Counted from the stretch's first letter, positions 27,178-36,526 are shown. The stretch is DNA of 61,244 nucleotides from Bacteroidota bacterium (GCA_026391835.1 JAPLDF010000050.1:1-61244), one strand, 5' to 3'. The notes: generated from the sequence alone by a model not told the origin. Numbers and translations are program-made.

Positions 27178-28194
27178 TCAGTGCAGGATTTTAAAAATCA
27201 ACTCTTTCATCAGTTCACCGTCGCTGGCCGAAATGTTGTCGACCCCCTTGGCCTTGAGGTCGTATTCGCGGAGGTACGAAATGATTGTAATTGTTTTTCC
27301 GACGGGGAAACTTTTCGCGGCCTGCTGGTAATCGGAAACAAAAAAGGGATTTATCGAAAGTGCCGCCGCTACGGAGTTCCTCGATTTATCGGGCAGGTAA
27401 TGATAGAGGAGCACCTTCGAAAAATAGGAAAATAAGATCGGGATGACCTTTACCAGGGGGTTCTCGCGCGGGTTTGCGGCAAAATAGAGGATGATCTGGT
27501 TTGCCTTCACCACATTCTTCATGGCCAGCGCCTTCTGCAATTCAAAAACATTGAAATCCTTGCTGATCCCGATATTCTTCTCAACGTAGGCCTCATTGAT
27601 TTCAGATCCTGCCGGTATGTTGATCAGCAGTTTCTGGATCTCGTTGACGATCTTGCCAAGGTCGGCACCCAGGAATTCGGTGAGCAGTGCCGCAGCTTTT
27701 GGCGTGATGGCGTATTTTCGCTGCCGGAGGTAATCGTTGATCCAGTCGGGGACCTTGTTGTCGTATAGTTTAGCGGATTCAAAAGCCACCCCGTGCTTCT
27801 CGATGGCCTTGTAAAGCCCTTTGCGTTTGTCGAGTTTGCCGTATTTATAACACAGGACCAGGATGGTGGAGGTGAGCGGGTGCTCGACGTAGGGCAGGAA
27901 ATCTTCGATTTTATCAAGGTCCTGCGCCTCCTTGACAATCAGCACCTGGTAGTTCGCCATCATCGGGAACCGTTTGGCGTAACTCATCAGCGTGAGCACA
28001 TTGGAATCCTTGCCGTAGGCGATGGTCTGGTTGAACTCCTTTTCAAGGTCGCTCAGCACATGTTGTTCGATATAATCGGAAACAGCATCAATAAAGTACG
28101 ACTCCTCGCCATGCAACAGGTAAACAGGGTGATAGATCTGGTTTTTGAGGTCACCGAGCAGGTTTTCAAAACTGATGCTGTTCTTTTCAGCCAT
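27178..28194 (-). CDS. holA: DNA polymerase III delta subunit
   Basis: A 338-residue clamp-loader delta subunit that opens the sliding clamp. The fold is recognisable from HPVYLLHGEESYFIDAVSDYIE at the N-terminus (a Walker-A-like loop without a working nucleotide site, as usual for delta), MMANYQVLIVKEAQDL, and the C-terminal collar region. Length is normal. It is read after amn with a 56-bp gap, so the two may share a transcript. Confidence 0.92.
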   Translation of the reverse strand: MAEKNSISFENLLGDLKNQIYHPVYLLHGEESYFIDAVSDYIEQHVLSDLEKEFNQTIAYGKDSNVLTLMSYAKRFPMMANYQVLIVKEAQDLDKIEDFLPYVEHPLTSTILVLCYKYGKLDKRKGLYKAIEKHGVAFESAKLYDNKVPDWINDYLRQRKYAITPKAAALLTEFLGADLGKIVNEIQKLLINIPAGSEINEAYVEKNIGISKDFNVFELQKALAMKNVVKANQIILYFAANPRENPLVKVIPILFSYFSKVLLYHYLPDKSRNSVAAALSINPFFVSDYQQAAKSFPVGKTITIISYLREYDLKAKGVDNISASDGELMKELIFKILH

Positions 28195-28250
28195 ATCGAC
28201 GGGTGATTTATCGTGCCCCGGAAATGCTGCCTGCGCCCGGGATCACATGC

Positions 28251-29024
28251 TTAATCGAATCTGAGATGCTTGACGAGCAGTTTCTTTTCAATCAGGGCCT
28301 GCATGGTCTCCACGCCGATGCGCACATGCTCTTCGGCAAAATTGACCGTCACCTTCTTATCGCTGGCCTGTGTTTTGATTCCCCTCCCGACCATGGGCTG
28401 GTCGGAAACAAGCAGGACGGCCCCGGTTGGGATCTCATTGGCAAAACCCACAATGAACAGGGTTGCCGATTCCATATCGATGGCAATGGCCCTGGTGACA
28501 CGCAGGTGTTCCTTGAATTGTTCGTCGTATTCCCATACCCGGCGGTTGGTGGTATAGACGGTCCCCGTCCAGTAGTTTTTCCGGTGGTTGTGGATCACGG
28601 TCGACATCACCTTCTGAAGGTTGAAGGCCGGGAGGGCAGGAACCCTTTCGGGGAAGTAGTCATCGGAGGTGCCGTCGCCGCGGATGGCAGCGATGGGAAT
28701 GATCATGTCGCCCACTTTGCATTTCTTCTTAAGGCCCCCGCATTTTCCCAGGAACAGTGCTGCTTTTGGCTTGATGGCGCTGAGCAGGTCCATGATGGTG
28801 GCGGCATTCGGGCTTCCCATGCCGAAATTGATCATGGTGATCCGCTCAAAGGTGGCGGTGGGCATGGCCTTGTCTTTGCCGTTGATGGGTACGTTGAACC
28901 ATTTGGCAAAAATTTCCAGGTATGTTGAGAAATTTGTCAGCAGGATGAAATCGCCAAATTCCTCCAGCGTTGTTCCGGTGTAACGTGGTAACCAGTCGTC
29001 AACTATCTCTTTTTTAGTCTTCAT
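28251..29024 (-). CDS. amn: AMP nucleosidase
   Basis: A 257-residue enzyme that splits AMP into adenine and ribose 5-phosphate. The start is put at ATG 29024 (MKTKKEIVDDWLPRY), which gives the size usual for the short Bacteroidota form; a frame open to 29177 would overlap the divergent promoter. Phosphorylase-like motifs are FGMGSPNAATI, GKCGGLKKKCKVGD, AIDMESATLF and VLLVSDQPM. Divergent from the gene at 29140 with promoter elements between them. Confidence 0.92.
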   Translation of the reverse strand: MKTKKEIVDDWLPRYTGTTLEEFGDFILLTNFSTYLEIFAKWFNVPINGKDKAMPTATFERITMINFGMGSPNAATIMDLLSAIKPKAALFLGKCGGLKKKCKVGDMIIPIAAIRGDGTSDDYFPERVPALPAFNLQKVMSTVIHNHRKNYWTGTVYTTNRRVWEYDEQFKEHLRVTRAIAIDMESATLFIVGFANEIPTGAVLLVSDQPMVGRGIKTQASDKKVTVNFAEEHVRIGVETMQALIEKKLLVKHLRFD

Positions 29025-29045
29025 CAGATAACAATTCGTTTTTAC

Positions 29046-29079
29046 TACCCCGTCAGGGTATTGCACCCCGTCGGGGTCC
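29046..29079. repeat. Two small CCCCGTC-GGGG hairpins
   Basis: TACCCCGTCAGGGTA (29046-29060) and ACCCCGTCGGGGTCC (29065-29079) are two palindromic units in tandem upstream of amn. The pattern is typical of dispersed intergenic repeats; a transcription role is possible but not shown. Confidence 0.6.
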
Positions 29080-29088
29080 AACAATGCG

Positions 29089-29096
29089 CAAAGATA
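29089..29096 (-). promoter_or_regulatory. -7 element of amn
   Basis: The minus strand reads TATCTTTG, an exact TAnnTTTG match, 65 bp ahead of the amn start. The mRNA leader would include the two hairpins at 29046-29079. Confidence 0.45.
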
Positions 29097-29097
29097 A

Positions 29098-29126
29098 TTG
29101 AATTGCCAGATTTTTACGTAAGTTTG
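29098..29126 (+). promoter_or_regulatory. Promoter of the HsdR-N-like gene
   Basis: TTG (29098-29100), an 18-bp gap and TAAGTTTG (29119-29126) form a good Bacteroidota promoter 13 bp before the ATG at 29140. With the minus-strand element at 29089-29096 it makes a compact divergent promoter region. Confidence 0.6.
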
Positions 29127-29139
29127 TATTGTCAGCATC

Positions 29140-29604
29140 ATGGAAAAACTCAATCTGCCAGCCATAGCCTCCCGCATCCGTACGGGGAAAAACGGGAAAC
29201 AGGAGATCTTCGACGAGATCAGGAAAAAGTTTGTCCGGCTTACACCGGAAGAATGGGTACGCCAGCATTTTCTTCATATGATGGTCAACCAGCTCGGTTA
29301 CCCGGCTTCCCTGATCGTGGTGGAGGCAGCCCTGAAATACAACAACATGCTGAAGCGGTTCGATATCCTCGCGTACCGCGCCGACGGCAAGCCCTGCCTG
29401 GTTGTTGAATGCAAAAGCCCCGGTGTTGAAATAACCCAGGCTGTTTTTGACCAGGTGGCGATGTACAACATGACCCTGACGGTTGATTTCGTTGCAGTTA
29501 CAAACGGACTGTCTCACTACTCCTGCCAGATCGATCATATTAAAAGAACTTATACATTTTTAACCGATCTCCCAACCTATCAATCCGTAAATCTAAAATC
29601 GTAA
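29140..29604 (+). CDS. Stand-alone HsdR N-terminal-type (HSDR_N_2) nuclease-like protein
   Basis: A 154-residue protein consisting only of the PD-(D/E)XK domain found at the start of type I restriction R subunits: RFDILAYRADGKPCLVVECKSP with D75, E90 and K92 as candidate catalytic residues. No helicase, methylase or specificity gene is nearby, and such stand-alone copies occur next to core genes in Bacteroidota, so a housekeeping DNA role is more likely than restriction. The final residues VNLKS and the stop codon are encoded by a heptamer array, so the original C-terminus has been replaced or extended. Confidence 0.8.
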   Translation: MEKLNLPAIASRIRTGKNGKQEIFDEIRKKFVRLTPEEWVRQHFLHMMVNQLGYPASLIVVEAALKYNNMLKRFDILAYRADGKPCLVVECKSPGVEITQAVFDQVAMYNMTLTVDFVAVTNGLSHYSCQIDHIKRTYTFLTDLPTYQSVNLKS

Positions 29605-29621
29605 ATCGTAAATCGTAAATC
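29587..29621. repeat. GTAAATC heptamer array, five units
   Basis: Five units with exact 7-bp spacing (GTAAATC, with TAAAATC as the second). The stop codon of the preceding gene (29602-29604) lies inside it, and the GTG start of the next gene is 3 bp beyond its end. Confidence 0.9.
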
Positions 29622-29624
29622 CCT

Positions 29625-30899
29625 GTGGAACTCATCGGAACCATCCCTGCCAACCTGACCAACTTTATCCTGGTTACGGTATTTTCGCTGTTGATCGGGT
29701 TGTCGCAACGCCGCATCCACAGTTTGACAAATGAAATGAGCCATACCTTTGGAACCGACCGCACCTTTACCTTTATCGGTATCCTTGGGTTCATTCTCTT
29801 TCTTCTTGGCGGGCCGGCCGTCTACCTGTTCATGGGAGGAGGGCTGGTGCTGGCCATGGTGATGGGGATCTCCTATTTTTATCATATCCGCGACTTTAAG
29901 GATTATGGCGCCACCACGATCGTTGTGGCCATGATCACCTACTGCCTCGGCCCGCTGGTGCTGACACAACCCTTGTGGATGGTGCTGCTGATCGTGGTCA
30001 CGGTGTTGATCCTGACAGAACTGAAAGAGACCTTTGCCTCCATTTCCCTGAAGTTCGACCGGTATGAATTCATCACGCTGGCAAAATTCCTCATCATCGC
30101 GGGGGTGATCCTGCCCATCCTGCCCGACGGCCCCATCATCAGGGGGTTGAGCCTCACCCCTTACAAGATATGGCTTGCCATCGTGGTAATCTCATCCATC
30201 TCTTACTGCAGCTACCTGCTGAAGAAATTCATCTTTCCCAACGCGAGCATCATCCTGTCGGGGATTTTCGGCGGCTTGTATTCAAGTACGGCGACGACCA
30301 TCATCCTGGCCAAGAAAAGCAGGAAAGAGCCCCAGCACCTCCAGCAATATATGGCCGGGATCATCTTTGCCACGGCCGTGATGTACCTGCGCATCCTGAT
30401 CCTGATCCTGATCTTCAGCCAGCCTTTGTTCAGCCTTGTCTGGCAATATTTCCTCGGGCTGTTTCTCCTGACGGTTGTCATCGGGCTGGTAATCCTGTTT
30501 TACAGGAACAAGACCGTAACCACATTCGACCAGGAACTCCAGGTTGACAAGAATCCCCTTGAATTCAAGGTCTCGCTCATTTTTGCGGCATTGTATGTGG
30601 CATTCACCTTCATCACCTACCAGGTGTTAAGCCGTTTTGGCACCGCTGGTTTGAATGTCCTGTCCTACCTGGTAGGGTTGACGGACATCGATCCTTTCCT
30701 GATCAACCTGTTCCAGGGGAAGTACGGGATACCCATGAATGCCATCATGGTCGCGACATTCCAGGCAATTGTCAGCAACAACGCACTGAAAATGGCCTAT
30801 GCGGTTTTTTTCGGTCCTAAAACCGCACGGGTATACCTGATTCCGGGTTTTCTTCTTATCATTGCAGTCACGATCGTGGTGATCATTTTCGTGTATTAA
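29625..30899 (+). CDS. MgtC/SapB-DUF4010 family membrane protein
   Basis: A 424-residue integral membrane protein with about eleven hydrophobic segments. The N-terminal quarter matches MgtC/SapB (ILVTVFSLLIGLSQRR, GTDRTFTFIGILGF), the rest DUF4010 (GLYSSTATTIILAKKSR, GIIFATAVMYLRIL). The family is linked to Mg2+ limitation and membrane stress, but the substrate is not known. The only start available is GTG 29625, directly after the heptamer array, so expression probably depends on readthrough from the gene upstream. Confidence 0.82.
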   Translation: MELIGTIPANLTNFILVTVFSLLIGLSQRRIHSLTNEMSHTFGTDRTFTFIGILGFILFLLGGPAVYLFMGGGLVLAMVMGISYFYHIRDFKDYGATTIVVAMITYCLGPLVLTQPLWMVLLIVVTVLILTELKETFASISLKFDRYEFITLAKFLIIAGVILPILPDGPIIRGLSLTPYKIWLAIVVISSISYCSYLLKKFIFPNASIILSGIFGGLYSSTATTIILAKKSRKEPQHLQQYMAGIIFATAVMYLRILILILIFSQPLFSLVWQYFLGLFLLTVVIGLVILFYRNKTVTTFDQELQVDKNPLEFKVSLIFAALYVAFTFITYQVLSRFGTAGLNVLSYLVGLTDIDPFLINLFQGKYGIPMNAIMVATFQAIVSNNALKMAYAVFFGPKTARVYLIPGFLLIIAVTIVVIIFVY

Positions 30900-30904
30900 T
30901 CCCT

Positions 30905-31798
30905 ATGGCAGACCAATATACCTTTGAAGAGAATTTGCTGGATGAGTCGTTCAACCCTCATGATACGCTGAATTATGGGCTTGGCATCCTTTTAAACGGG
31001 CAACATATCAGTTTTTGTACCCTCGATTTCAGGCGGAACAAATTCCTGGGATTGCACCGCTGTGTAAGGAATGAGGTTAAACAGCCGGATGGCCAGTCCG
31101 GCACCGGTCCTTCGTTCGCGGATTTTTTACACCATGTGTGCACCGTGATCCCCTGGCTGAAGAACTCCTTTAAGATTGTAAAAATCGCCTGCGACGGAAA
31201 GAAATCGACCCTTGTGCCGGCTTTGCTGTTCGATCCTGATGAAAAGGACAAATATCTGGCTTTCAATTATAAACGCGATGAGGGTGAACTGGTTTTCTGT
31301 GATCACCTGATGCCGCTCGATGCTTGGCAGGTCTTTACTGTTCCCGAACCGGTGGTGGCGGCCACAAACGGCATCTTTCCCAAAAGCAGGGTCGTTCACG
31401 CTTCGAGCCTGCTGATCGAAAGCATCTGGATCAACTACAAAAACCGCATCAATTCACCCCATGTTTTCCTGCATCTCCGCGAACCTCTTTTCGACCTGAT
31501 GATCTTTGACGGACGGCAGATGAATTATTTCAATACATTTTCTTTTTTGACTCCTGAGGATGTTACCTATTACCTGATTTTTGTGCTGGAACAACTGAAT
31601 TTCAATCCCGAGACAATTCCATTGGTACTGCTGGGAAATGTTGAAGCAGGAGATGGCCTGTCGGAACTTTTACCCCGGTATGTGCGCAATGTTGAAACCG
31701 GGCGGAGAAATGAGTCCTACAGGTATAGCTATATGCTGAACCAGTTACCCTCACATACCAATTTCCCATTGCTAAATTTCTTTTCATGCGGATTGTAA
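30905..31798 (+). CDS. DUF3822 family protein
   Basis: A 297-residue soluble protein of the Bacteroidota-restricted DUF3822 family (LLDESFNPHDTLNYGLGILL, and a central PEPVVAATNGIFPKSRVVHA region). Function is unknown. It is almost always found directly before rsmD; here the last 13 bases overlap the start of rsmD, pointing to translational coupling. Confidence 0.8.
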   Translation: MADQYTFEENLLDESFNPHDTLNYGLGILLNGQHISFCTLDFRRNKFLGLHRCVRNEVKQPDGQSGTGPSFADFLHHVCTVIPWLKNSFKIVKIACDGKKSTLVPALLFDPDEKDKYLAFNYKRDEGELVFCDHLMPLDAWQVFTVPEPVVAATNGIFPKSRVVHASSLLIESIWINYKNRINSPHVFLHLREPLFDLMIFDGRQMNYFNTFSFLTPEDVTYYLIFVLEQLNFNPETIPLVLLGNVEAGDGLSELLPRYVRNVETGRRNESYRYSYMLNQLPSHTNFPLLNFFSCGL

Positions 31799-32331
31799 GC
31801 GGAAAATACAGGGGGCGCCGGCTTCAGCCACCTGTCAACCTGCCGGTAAGGCCCACAACTGATTTTGCCAAGGAGGGGTTGTTCAATGTTTTGAATAACC
31901 TGGTTGATTTTGAGTCGTTAAAAGTACTTGACCTGTTTACCGGAACCGGGAGTATCGCTTTTGAATTCCTGTCGAGAGGGGCCATTGAGGTGACGGCCGT
32001 CGACTCAAATCACCGGTGCATCGAGTTCCTGAAAAAAACCGCGGAAACCTTTGGCGCAGATAATTTAAAGGCTATAAAATCAAATAGTTTCGTCTTTATC
32101 AAGCATATGGCCACCACCTACGACCTGATCTTTGCAGATCCTCCTTATGACCTCGAGCGTGTTGAAGGTATTCCCGACCTGGTCTTTTCGTCGGGCCTGC
32201 TTGCTGATGACGGCATGTTCATTCTTGAACACTCCGCGGCCTATAAGTTTGAAAAGAATTCAAACTTTGAGGCACACAGGCAGTATGGTAGCGTAAACTT
32301 CAGTTTTTTCAGAAGAGGAAAAGGGCTGTAA
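31786..32331 (+). CDS. rsmD: 16S rRNA (guanine-966-N2)-methyltransferase
   Basis: A 181-residue Rossmann-fold methyltransferase. It begins MRIVSGKYRGRRLQPP, has PTTDFAKEGLFNVL, the SAM site LDLFTGTGSIAFE, and the catalytic motif FADPPYDL. All are characteristic of RsmD, which methylates G966 of 16S rRNA. Overlaps the DUF3822 gene by 13 bp. Confidence 0.95.
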   Translation: MRIVSGKYRGRRLQPPVNLPVRPTTDFAKEGLFNVLNNLVDFESLKVLDLFTGTGSIAFEFLSRGAIEVTAVDSNHRCIEFLKKTAETFGADNLKAIKSNSFVFIKHMATTYDLIFADPPYDLERVEGIPDLVFSSGLLADDGMFILEHSAAYKFEKNSNFEAHRQYGSVNFSFFRRGKGL

Positions 32332-32341
32332 ACAGCCAGGC

Positions 32342-32376
32342 CGATTTATGGTTAACGATTTTTGATCTACGATTTG
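32342..32376. repeat. Degenerate CGATTTx heptamer array
   Basis: Units beginning 32342, 32349, 32356, 32363 and 32370 keep the 7-bp spacing (CGATTTA, CGATTTT, CGATTTG with two diverged units). It lies between the stops of rsmD and the convergent DUF2795 gene. Confidence 0.5.
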
Positions 32377-32382
32377 AATTGG

Positions 32383-32604
32383 TTAGTATTCGTCTTCGTG
32401 AAAAAAGAAATCGTCTTTTGTTGGATAATCGGGCCAGATATCTTCGATCCTGTCGTATGATTCGCCTTCGTCTTCAATCTCCCTCAGGTTTTCAATCACT
32501 TCTTGCGGTGCGCCTGATCGGATGGCCCAATCGATCAGCTCCTCCTTGGTGGCAGGCCAGGGAGCGTCTTCCAGTTTTGAGGCCAATTCGAGTGTCCAGT
32601 ACAT
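32383..32604 (-). CDS. DUF2795 small acidic protein
   Basis: A 73-residue protein with PWPATKEELIDWAIRSGAPQEVIENL, the DUF2795 signature, and a strongly acidic tail ending FFFHEDEY. Bacteroidota carry it widely; function unknown. It is the last gene of a minus-strand run starting with the aminotransferase. Confidence 0.85.
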   Translation of the reverse strand: MYWTLELASKLEDAPWPATKEELIDWAIRSGAPQEVIENLREIEDEGESYDRIEDIWPDYPTKDDFFFHEDEY

Positions 32605-32664
32605 TGGTATTGTTTTTTAGGATTTCGTGCAAAAGTATAAAAAAATAAATCAGAAAGTCAAGTG

Positions 32665-33225
32665 TTATTTTTGAGTGATCCAGGGAGTTTCAATTGCACC
32701 TGTATCTTTGCCTGTTTTTCTTGCAAGAACAAACAGATAGTCCGACAAACGGTTAAGCAGCTGAATTATTATATCCTCCACCGGACTTTCCTGGTTCAGG
32801 CGGATCAGTGACCGTTCGGCGCGCCTGCAAACGGTGCGTGCCAGGTGGCAGTAGGAAACGATCGGATGGCCTCCCGGCAGGATAAAATTAGTCAATGACG
32901 GCAGCTCTTCATTCATCTCATCAATCTCCTTTTCCAGCATGAGGATATCCTCAGCCGAAAGGGAAGGCAGGTTGCGTGTCTGTTTTTCAGGGTCCCTGGC
33001 AACCAGCGCTTCCGCTACAAAAAGACACTCCTGGATCCTTATCAGGACTGCCCTGTAATGGGCGTCGATCTCCTGGTCGCGGATTAGGCCGATAAACGAG
33101 TTCAGCTCATCCAGATTCCCGTATGCCTCCACGCGTTCATGACTCTTGGCAACACGGGTGCCCCCCAGCAGGGAGGTTTCACCCTTGTCGCCGCCTTTTG
33201 TATATATCTTAAGCTCTTCAGCCAT
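32665..33225 (-). CDS. Cob(I)alamin adenosyltransferase, PduO type
   Basis: A 186-residue enzyme that transfers the adenosyl group of ATP to cob(I)alamin. Family motifs: YTKGGDKGETSLLGGTRVAKSHERVEAYGNLDELNSFIG at the N-terminus, LPGGHPIVSYCHLARTVCRRAER in the middle and NRLSDYLFVLAR near the end. Length is normal. It is 6 bp after pckG on the same strand. Confidence 0.94.
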   Translation of the reverse strand: MAEELKIYTKGGDKGETSLLGGTRVAKSHERVEAYGNLDELNSFIGLIRDQEIDAHYRAVLIRIQECLFVAEALVARDPEKQTRNLPSLSAEDILMLEKEIDEMNEELPSLTNFILPGGHPIVSYCHLARTVCRRAERSLIRLNQESPVEDIIIQLLNRLSDYLFVLARKTGKDTGAIETPWITQK

Positions 33226-33231
33226 TGCCTT

Positions 33232-35022
33232 TTAGCCGTTCAGCCTTTTTTTAAGGGATTCGAACTGTTCCAGCATCTCTTTTGGCAGCCTCTCCCCGAA
33301 CAGCCTCTGGTGTTCGGCGATCAGTTCGCATTCGTCGAGCCATTCGGCTTTGTCCACCTTGAGGATGTCATCCATTTTATCTGCAACACCGCTGAGTCCG
33401 CTGATGTCGATGGATCCTTTTTCGGGAAGAAGCCCGATGGGTGTTTCAACAGCACCCGTGGTACCTTCTGCACGTTCAAAGATCCATTTCAGGATACGGA
33501 TGTTGTCGCCATAGCCCGGCCAGAGAAATTTGCCATCCGGGCCTTTACGGAACCAGTTGACATTGAAGATCATGGGCAGCTTTTTCTTGTCGGGAGCGTT
33601 CTTCCCGATGGTAACCCAGTGTCCGAAATAATCGCCCATATGGTATCCGCAGAAGGGAAGCATGGCAAACGGGTCGCGCCGCACACCGGCCTTCAGCCCG
33701 ATGGCAGCGGCGGTGACTTCTGAGCCGACAATCGATCCCATGAACACCCCGTGGTTCCAGTCAAAGGCCTGGTAAACCAGGGGCACGGTGCCGGGACGGC
33801 GGCCGCCAAACAGGAATGCCGAGATGGGAACACCTTTGGGGTTTTCCCAGTCCTTGTCGATCACCGGGCATTGATTTGCCGGGGCTGTGAACCGTGCATT
33901 CGGGTGTGCAGCCGGCTTGCCGTTTTCCTTGTTGTAAACTTCGTTGGTCCAGGTGATGGTCCCCTCGGGAATATCCGAGCCAATGCCTTCCCACCAGATG
34001 TCGCCGTCGGGCGTGAGGCCTGTGTTGGTGAAGATGGAATTTGCTTTGCATGAAAGCATCGCGTTGGGGTTGGTTTCCATGGAGGTGAAAGGGGCAACGC
34101 CAAAGAAACCGGCTTCCGGGTTGATGGCATACAGCCGCCCGTCGTCACCAAATTTCATCCAGGCGATGTCGTCGCCAACCGTTTCAACTTTCCATCCCGG
34201 GATGTTTGGGATCAGCATGGCGAGGTTTGTTTTGCCACAGGCGCTGGGAAATGCAGCCGCCACATATTTTTTGACACCTTCGGGGTTGGTGATGCCCATG
34301 ATGAGCATGTGTTCGGCCAGCCACCCCTCACGGTGCGCCATGTTTGACGCGATACGCAGTGCAAAGCATTTCTTGCCGAGCAGTGCATTTCCGCCGTAGC
34401 CGCTTCCAAACGACCAGGTTTCGTTGGTGTCGGGAAAGTGGGAGATATATTTCTTTTCAATCGGGGCACACGGCCATTTTACGTCTTTCTGGCCGGGGGC
34501 CAGCGGGGCGCCTACCGAATGGATGCAGGGCACAAAGTCACCGTCGCCAAGGATATCGAGTACGGCTTTTCCCATGCGGGTCATGATGCGCATGTTCACA
34601 ACAACATACGGGGAATCGGTGATCTGTATCCCGATGTGTGCAATTTTGGATCCCAGCGGGCCCATGCTGAAGGGGATCACATACATGATCCTTCCTTTCA
34701 TGCAGCCACGGTACTCTTCGGTGAGAAGCTTTTTCATTTCGGCGGGGGCCATCCAGTTGTTCGTCGGTCCTGCATCTTCCTGTTTGGCAGAACAAATAAA
34801 CGTGCGGTTTTCGACACGTGCCACGTCGCTCGGATCACTCTGGAAATAGTAGCTCCCCGGGCGTTTGGCCTCATTCAGTTTGACCGCCATGCCGGAATCC
34901 ACCATCATGTCGAGCAGTTTCTGGTTCTCTTCGTCTGATCCGTCGCACCAATGAATTGCATCGGGCTGGCAAAGGTCAGACCATTCCCTGACCCATTTTT
35001 CAACTTTTTTACTGATTGTCAT
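33232..35022 (-). CDS. pckG: Phosphoenolpyruvate carboxykinase (GTP)
   Basis: A 596-residue GTP-type PEPCK interconverting oxaloacetate and phosphoenolpyruvate. The kinase-1a loop with the active-site Cys is [17 protein letters not shown], the metal-binding region [34 protein letters not shown], and the GTP-site [14 protein letters not shown]. In anaerobic Bacteroidota the enzyme often works in the carboxylating direction toward fumarate respiration, which fits the sdhCAB operon in this window (inference). Confidence 0.97.
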   Translation of the reverse strand: MTISKKVEKWVREWSDLCQPDAIHWCDGSDEENQKLLDMMVDSGMAVKLNEAKRPGSYYFQSDPSDVARVENRTFICSAKQEDAGPTNNWMAPAEMKKLLTEEYRGCMKGRIMYVIPFSMGPLGSKIAHIGIQITDSPYVVVNMRIMTRMGKAVLDILGDGDFVPCIHSVGAPLAPGQKDVKWPCAPIEKKYISHFPDTNETWSFGSGYGGNALLGKKCFALRIASNMAHREGWLAEHMLIMGITNPEGVKKYVAAAFPSACGKTNLAMLIPNIPGWKVETVGDDIAWMKFGDDGRLYAINPEAGFFGVAPFTSMETNPNAMLSCKANSIFTNTGLTPDGDIWWEGIGSDIPEGTITWTNEVYNKENGKPAAHPNARFTAPANQCPVIDKDWENPKGVPISAFLFGGRRPGTVPLVYQAFDWNHGVFMGSIVGSEVTAAAIGLKAGVRRDPFAMLPFCGYHMGDYFGHWVTIGKNAPDKKKLPMIFNVNWFRKGPDGKFLWPGYGDNIRILKWIFERAEGTTGAVETPIGLLPEKGSIDISGLSGVADKMDDILKVDKAEWLDECELIAEHQRLFGERLPKEMLEQFESLKKRLNG

Positions 35023-35035
35023 AATACCAACTGTT

Positions 35036-35070
35036 ATTTACGATTTATGATTTACGATTTACGATTTTGG
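35036..35070. repeat. ATTTACG heptamer array, five units
   Basis: Units at 35036, 35043, 35050, 35057 and 35064 (ATTTACG, ATTTATG, ATTTACG, ATTTACG, ATTTTGG). It fills almost the whole gap between the aminotransferase stop (35072) and the pckG start (35022). Confidence 0.9.
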
Positions 35071-35071
35071 G

Positions 35072-36274
35072 TTAACTCAATTCAGCAAGGGCGGCTTTTA
35101 TTCTTCTGACGGCCTCGGTGAGTTTATCCTTGCTGGTGGCATAGGAGAAACGGATGCAGTTCGGGTCGCCGAAGGCATCGCCGGGTACAAGCGCAACAAA
35201 AACATGGTTGAGCAGGTACATGCAAAACTCATTGGCATTGCTGATGACGATTTTCCCGTTTGATTTTCCGAAATACCAGGAGATGTCGGGAAAGATATAA
35301 AAAGCCCCGTCGGGGTGGTTGAGTTTCATGCCGGGGATTTCTGCAAGGAGATTCAGCATCAGGTCGCGGCGTTCGCGGAAAGCCGCCTGCATGATCTTCA
35401 TGTCGGGCGTACTTGAAGGTTCTGTGATAAATGCGGTGAGCGCGGCGCGTTGCGCGATGGAGGATGCCCCCGAAGTAAATTGACCCTGGAGTTTGTCACA
35501 TGCTTTGGCAATGGCGATCGGTGCGGCAATGAAACCGATTCTCCAGCCCGTCATGGCGTAGCCTTTTGAAACACCATTGATAAGAACAACCTGGTCCTTT
35601 ATGAAAGGGAACTGGCAGATGCTCTCATGTTTGCCAACAAAATTGATGTGTTCGTAAATCTCATCGGCAACAATGGTGATGGCGGGATATTTGGCCATCA
35701 CCTCTGCAATTGCCCGCAACTCTTCGCGGGTATATACCGAACCGGTTGGATTACAGGGTGAACTGTAGATCATCAGTTTGGTTTTGGGGGTGATGGCTGC
35801 TTCAAGCTGCTGGGGCGTAATTTTAAAATTATTTTCAATGGAGGCAGGGATGAACACTGATTTTCCCTCCGCAACTTTGATAATTTCCTTGTACGACACC
35901 CAGTAGGGGGCAGGTACAAGCACTTCATCGCCCGGATTTACAAGGCTGAGCATGACATTGGCGATCGACTGCTTGGCCCCGGTTGAAACCACGATCTGGC
36001 TGCAGTCGTAATCAAGATTGTTGTCGCGCTTCAGTTTAACGCAAATTGCCTTGCGCAGGTCCTCATAACCGGCTACCGGCGAATAGAAGGTGTAGTTCTG
36101 GTCGATGCCCTCTTTTGCAGCCTTTTTAATGTAGTCGGGGGTGTTGAAATCGGGTTCTCCCAGGCTGAGATTGATAACATCGTGCCCCTCTGCTTTGAGT
36201 TCGCGGCTCTTGCGCGACATGGCCAGGGTTTCACTTTCGGCCAGATACTGGATTCTGTTAGCTAGTGTTGTCAT
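35072..36274 (-). CDS. Pyridoxal-phosphate aspartate/aromatic aminotransferase
   Basis: A 400-residue class I aminotransferase of the AspC subgroup Ib. The PLP lysine is in NGVSKGYAMTGWRIGF; other marks are INLSLGEPDFNTP, SSPCNPTGSVYT and VADEIYEHI. It most likely interconverts aspartate and oxaloacetate, the latter being the substrate of the adjacent pckG product. The two genes are 49 bp apart with a heptamer array between. Confidence 0.92.
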   Translation of the reverse strand: MTTLANRIQYLAESETLAMSRKSRELKAEGHDVINLSLGEPDFNTPDYIKKAAKEGIDQNYTFYSPVAGYEDLRKAICVKLKRDNNLDYDCSQIVVSTGAKQSIANVMLSLVNPGDEVLVPAPYWVSYKEIIKVAEGKSVFIPASIENNFKITPQQLEAAITPKTKLMIYSSPCNPTGSVYTREELRAIAEVMAKYPAITIVADEIYEHINFVGKHESICQFPFIKDQVVLINGVSKGYAMTGWRIGFIAAPIAIAKACDKLQGQFTSGASSIAQRAALTAFITEPSSTPDMKIMQAAFRERRDLMLNLLAEIPGMKLNHPDGAFYIFPDISWYFGKSNGKIVISNANEFCMYLLNHVFVALVPGDAFGDPNCIRFSYATSKDKLTEAVRRIKAALAELS

Positions 36275-36362
36275 AAGATAGTGAAAATGAAGTTTTTGAA
36301 AAAAAGAACAAATTTAGAAAAAAATAATGATCGGGTATCGGGAATTATGAAAAAAATATGGA

Positions 36363-36418
36363 AGTAAAAGGGTAAACAGGTAAACCAGTAAACGGGTAAA
36401 CCAGTAAACGGGTAAACG
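36363..36418. repeat. GGTAAACx octamer array, seven units
   Basis: Seven units of 8 bp, alternating GGTAAACC and AGTAAACG in the right half, upstream of the aminotransferase. It has the same period as the GTCCGCCT arrays but a different sequence. Confidence 0.85.
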
Positions 36419-36432
36419 GGACAAATTATATT

Positions 36433-36526
36433 AAAAATTACGAATTACGGCCCAAAAATCTAAAATCTAAAATCGTAAATCGTAAATTGTCATTCGTCAC
36501 TTGTCACTTGTCACTTGTCATTCATT
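36433..36526. repeat. Composite heptamer region
   Basis: Three kinds of heptamer follow one another: AAAAATT/ACGAATT at 36433-36446, TAAAATC/GTAAATC at 36454-36488, and ACTTGTC at 36485-36526. The last group contributes the TTG of the promoter at 36515. Confidence 0.85.

Noticed and set aside
28203-28928. Plus-strand frame of 241 residues
   Set aside because: Antisense to amn, which has all family motifs.
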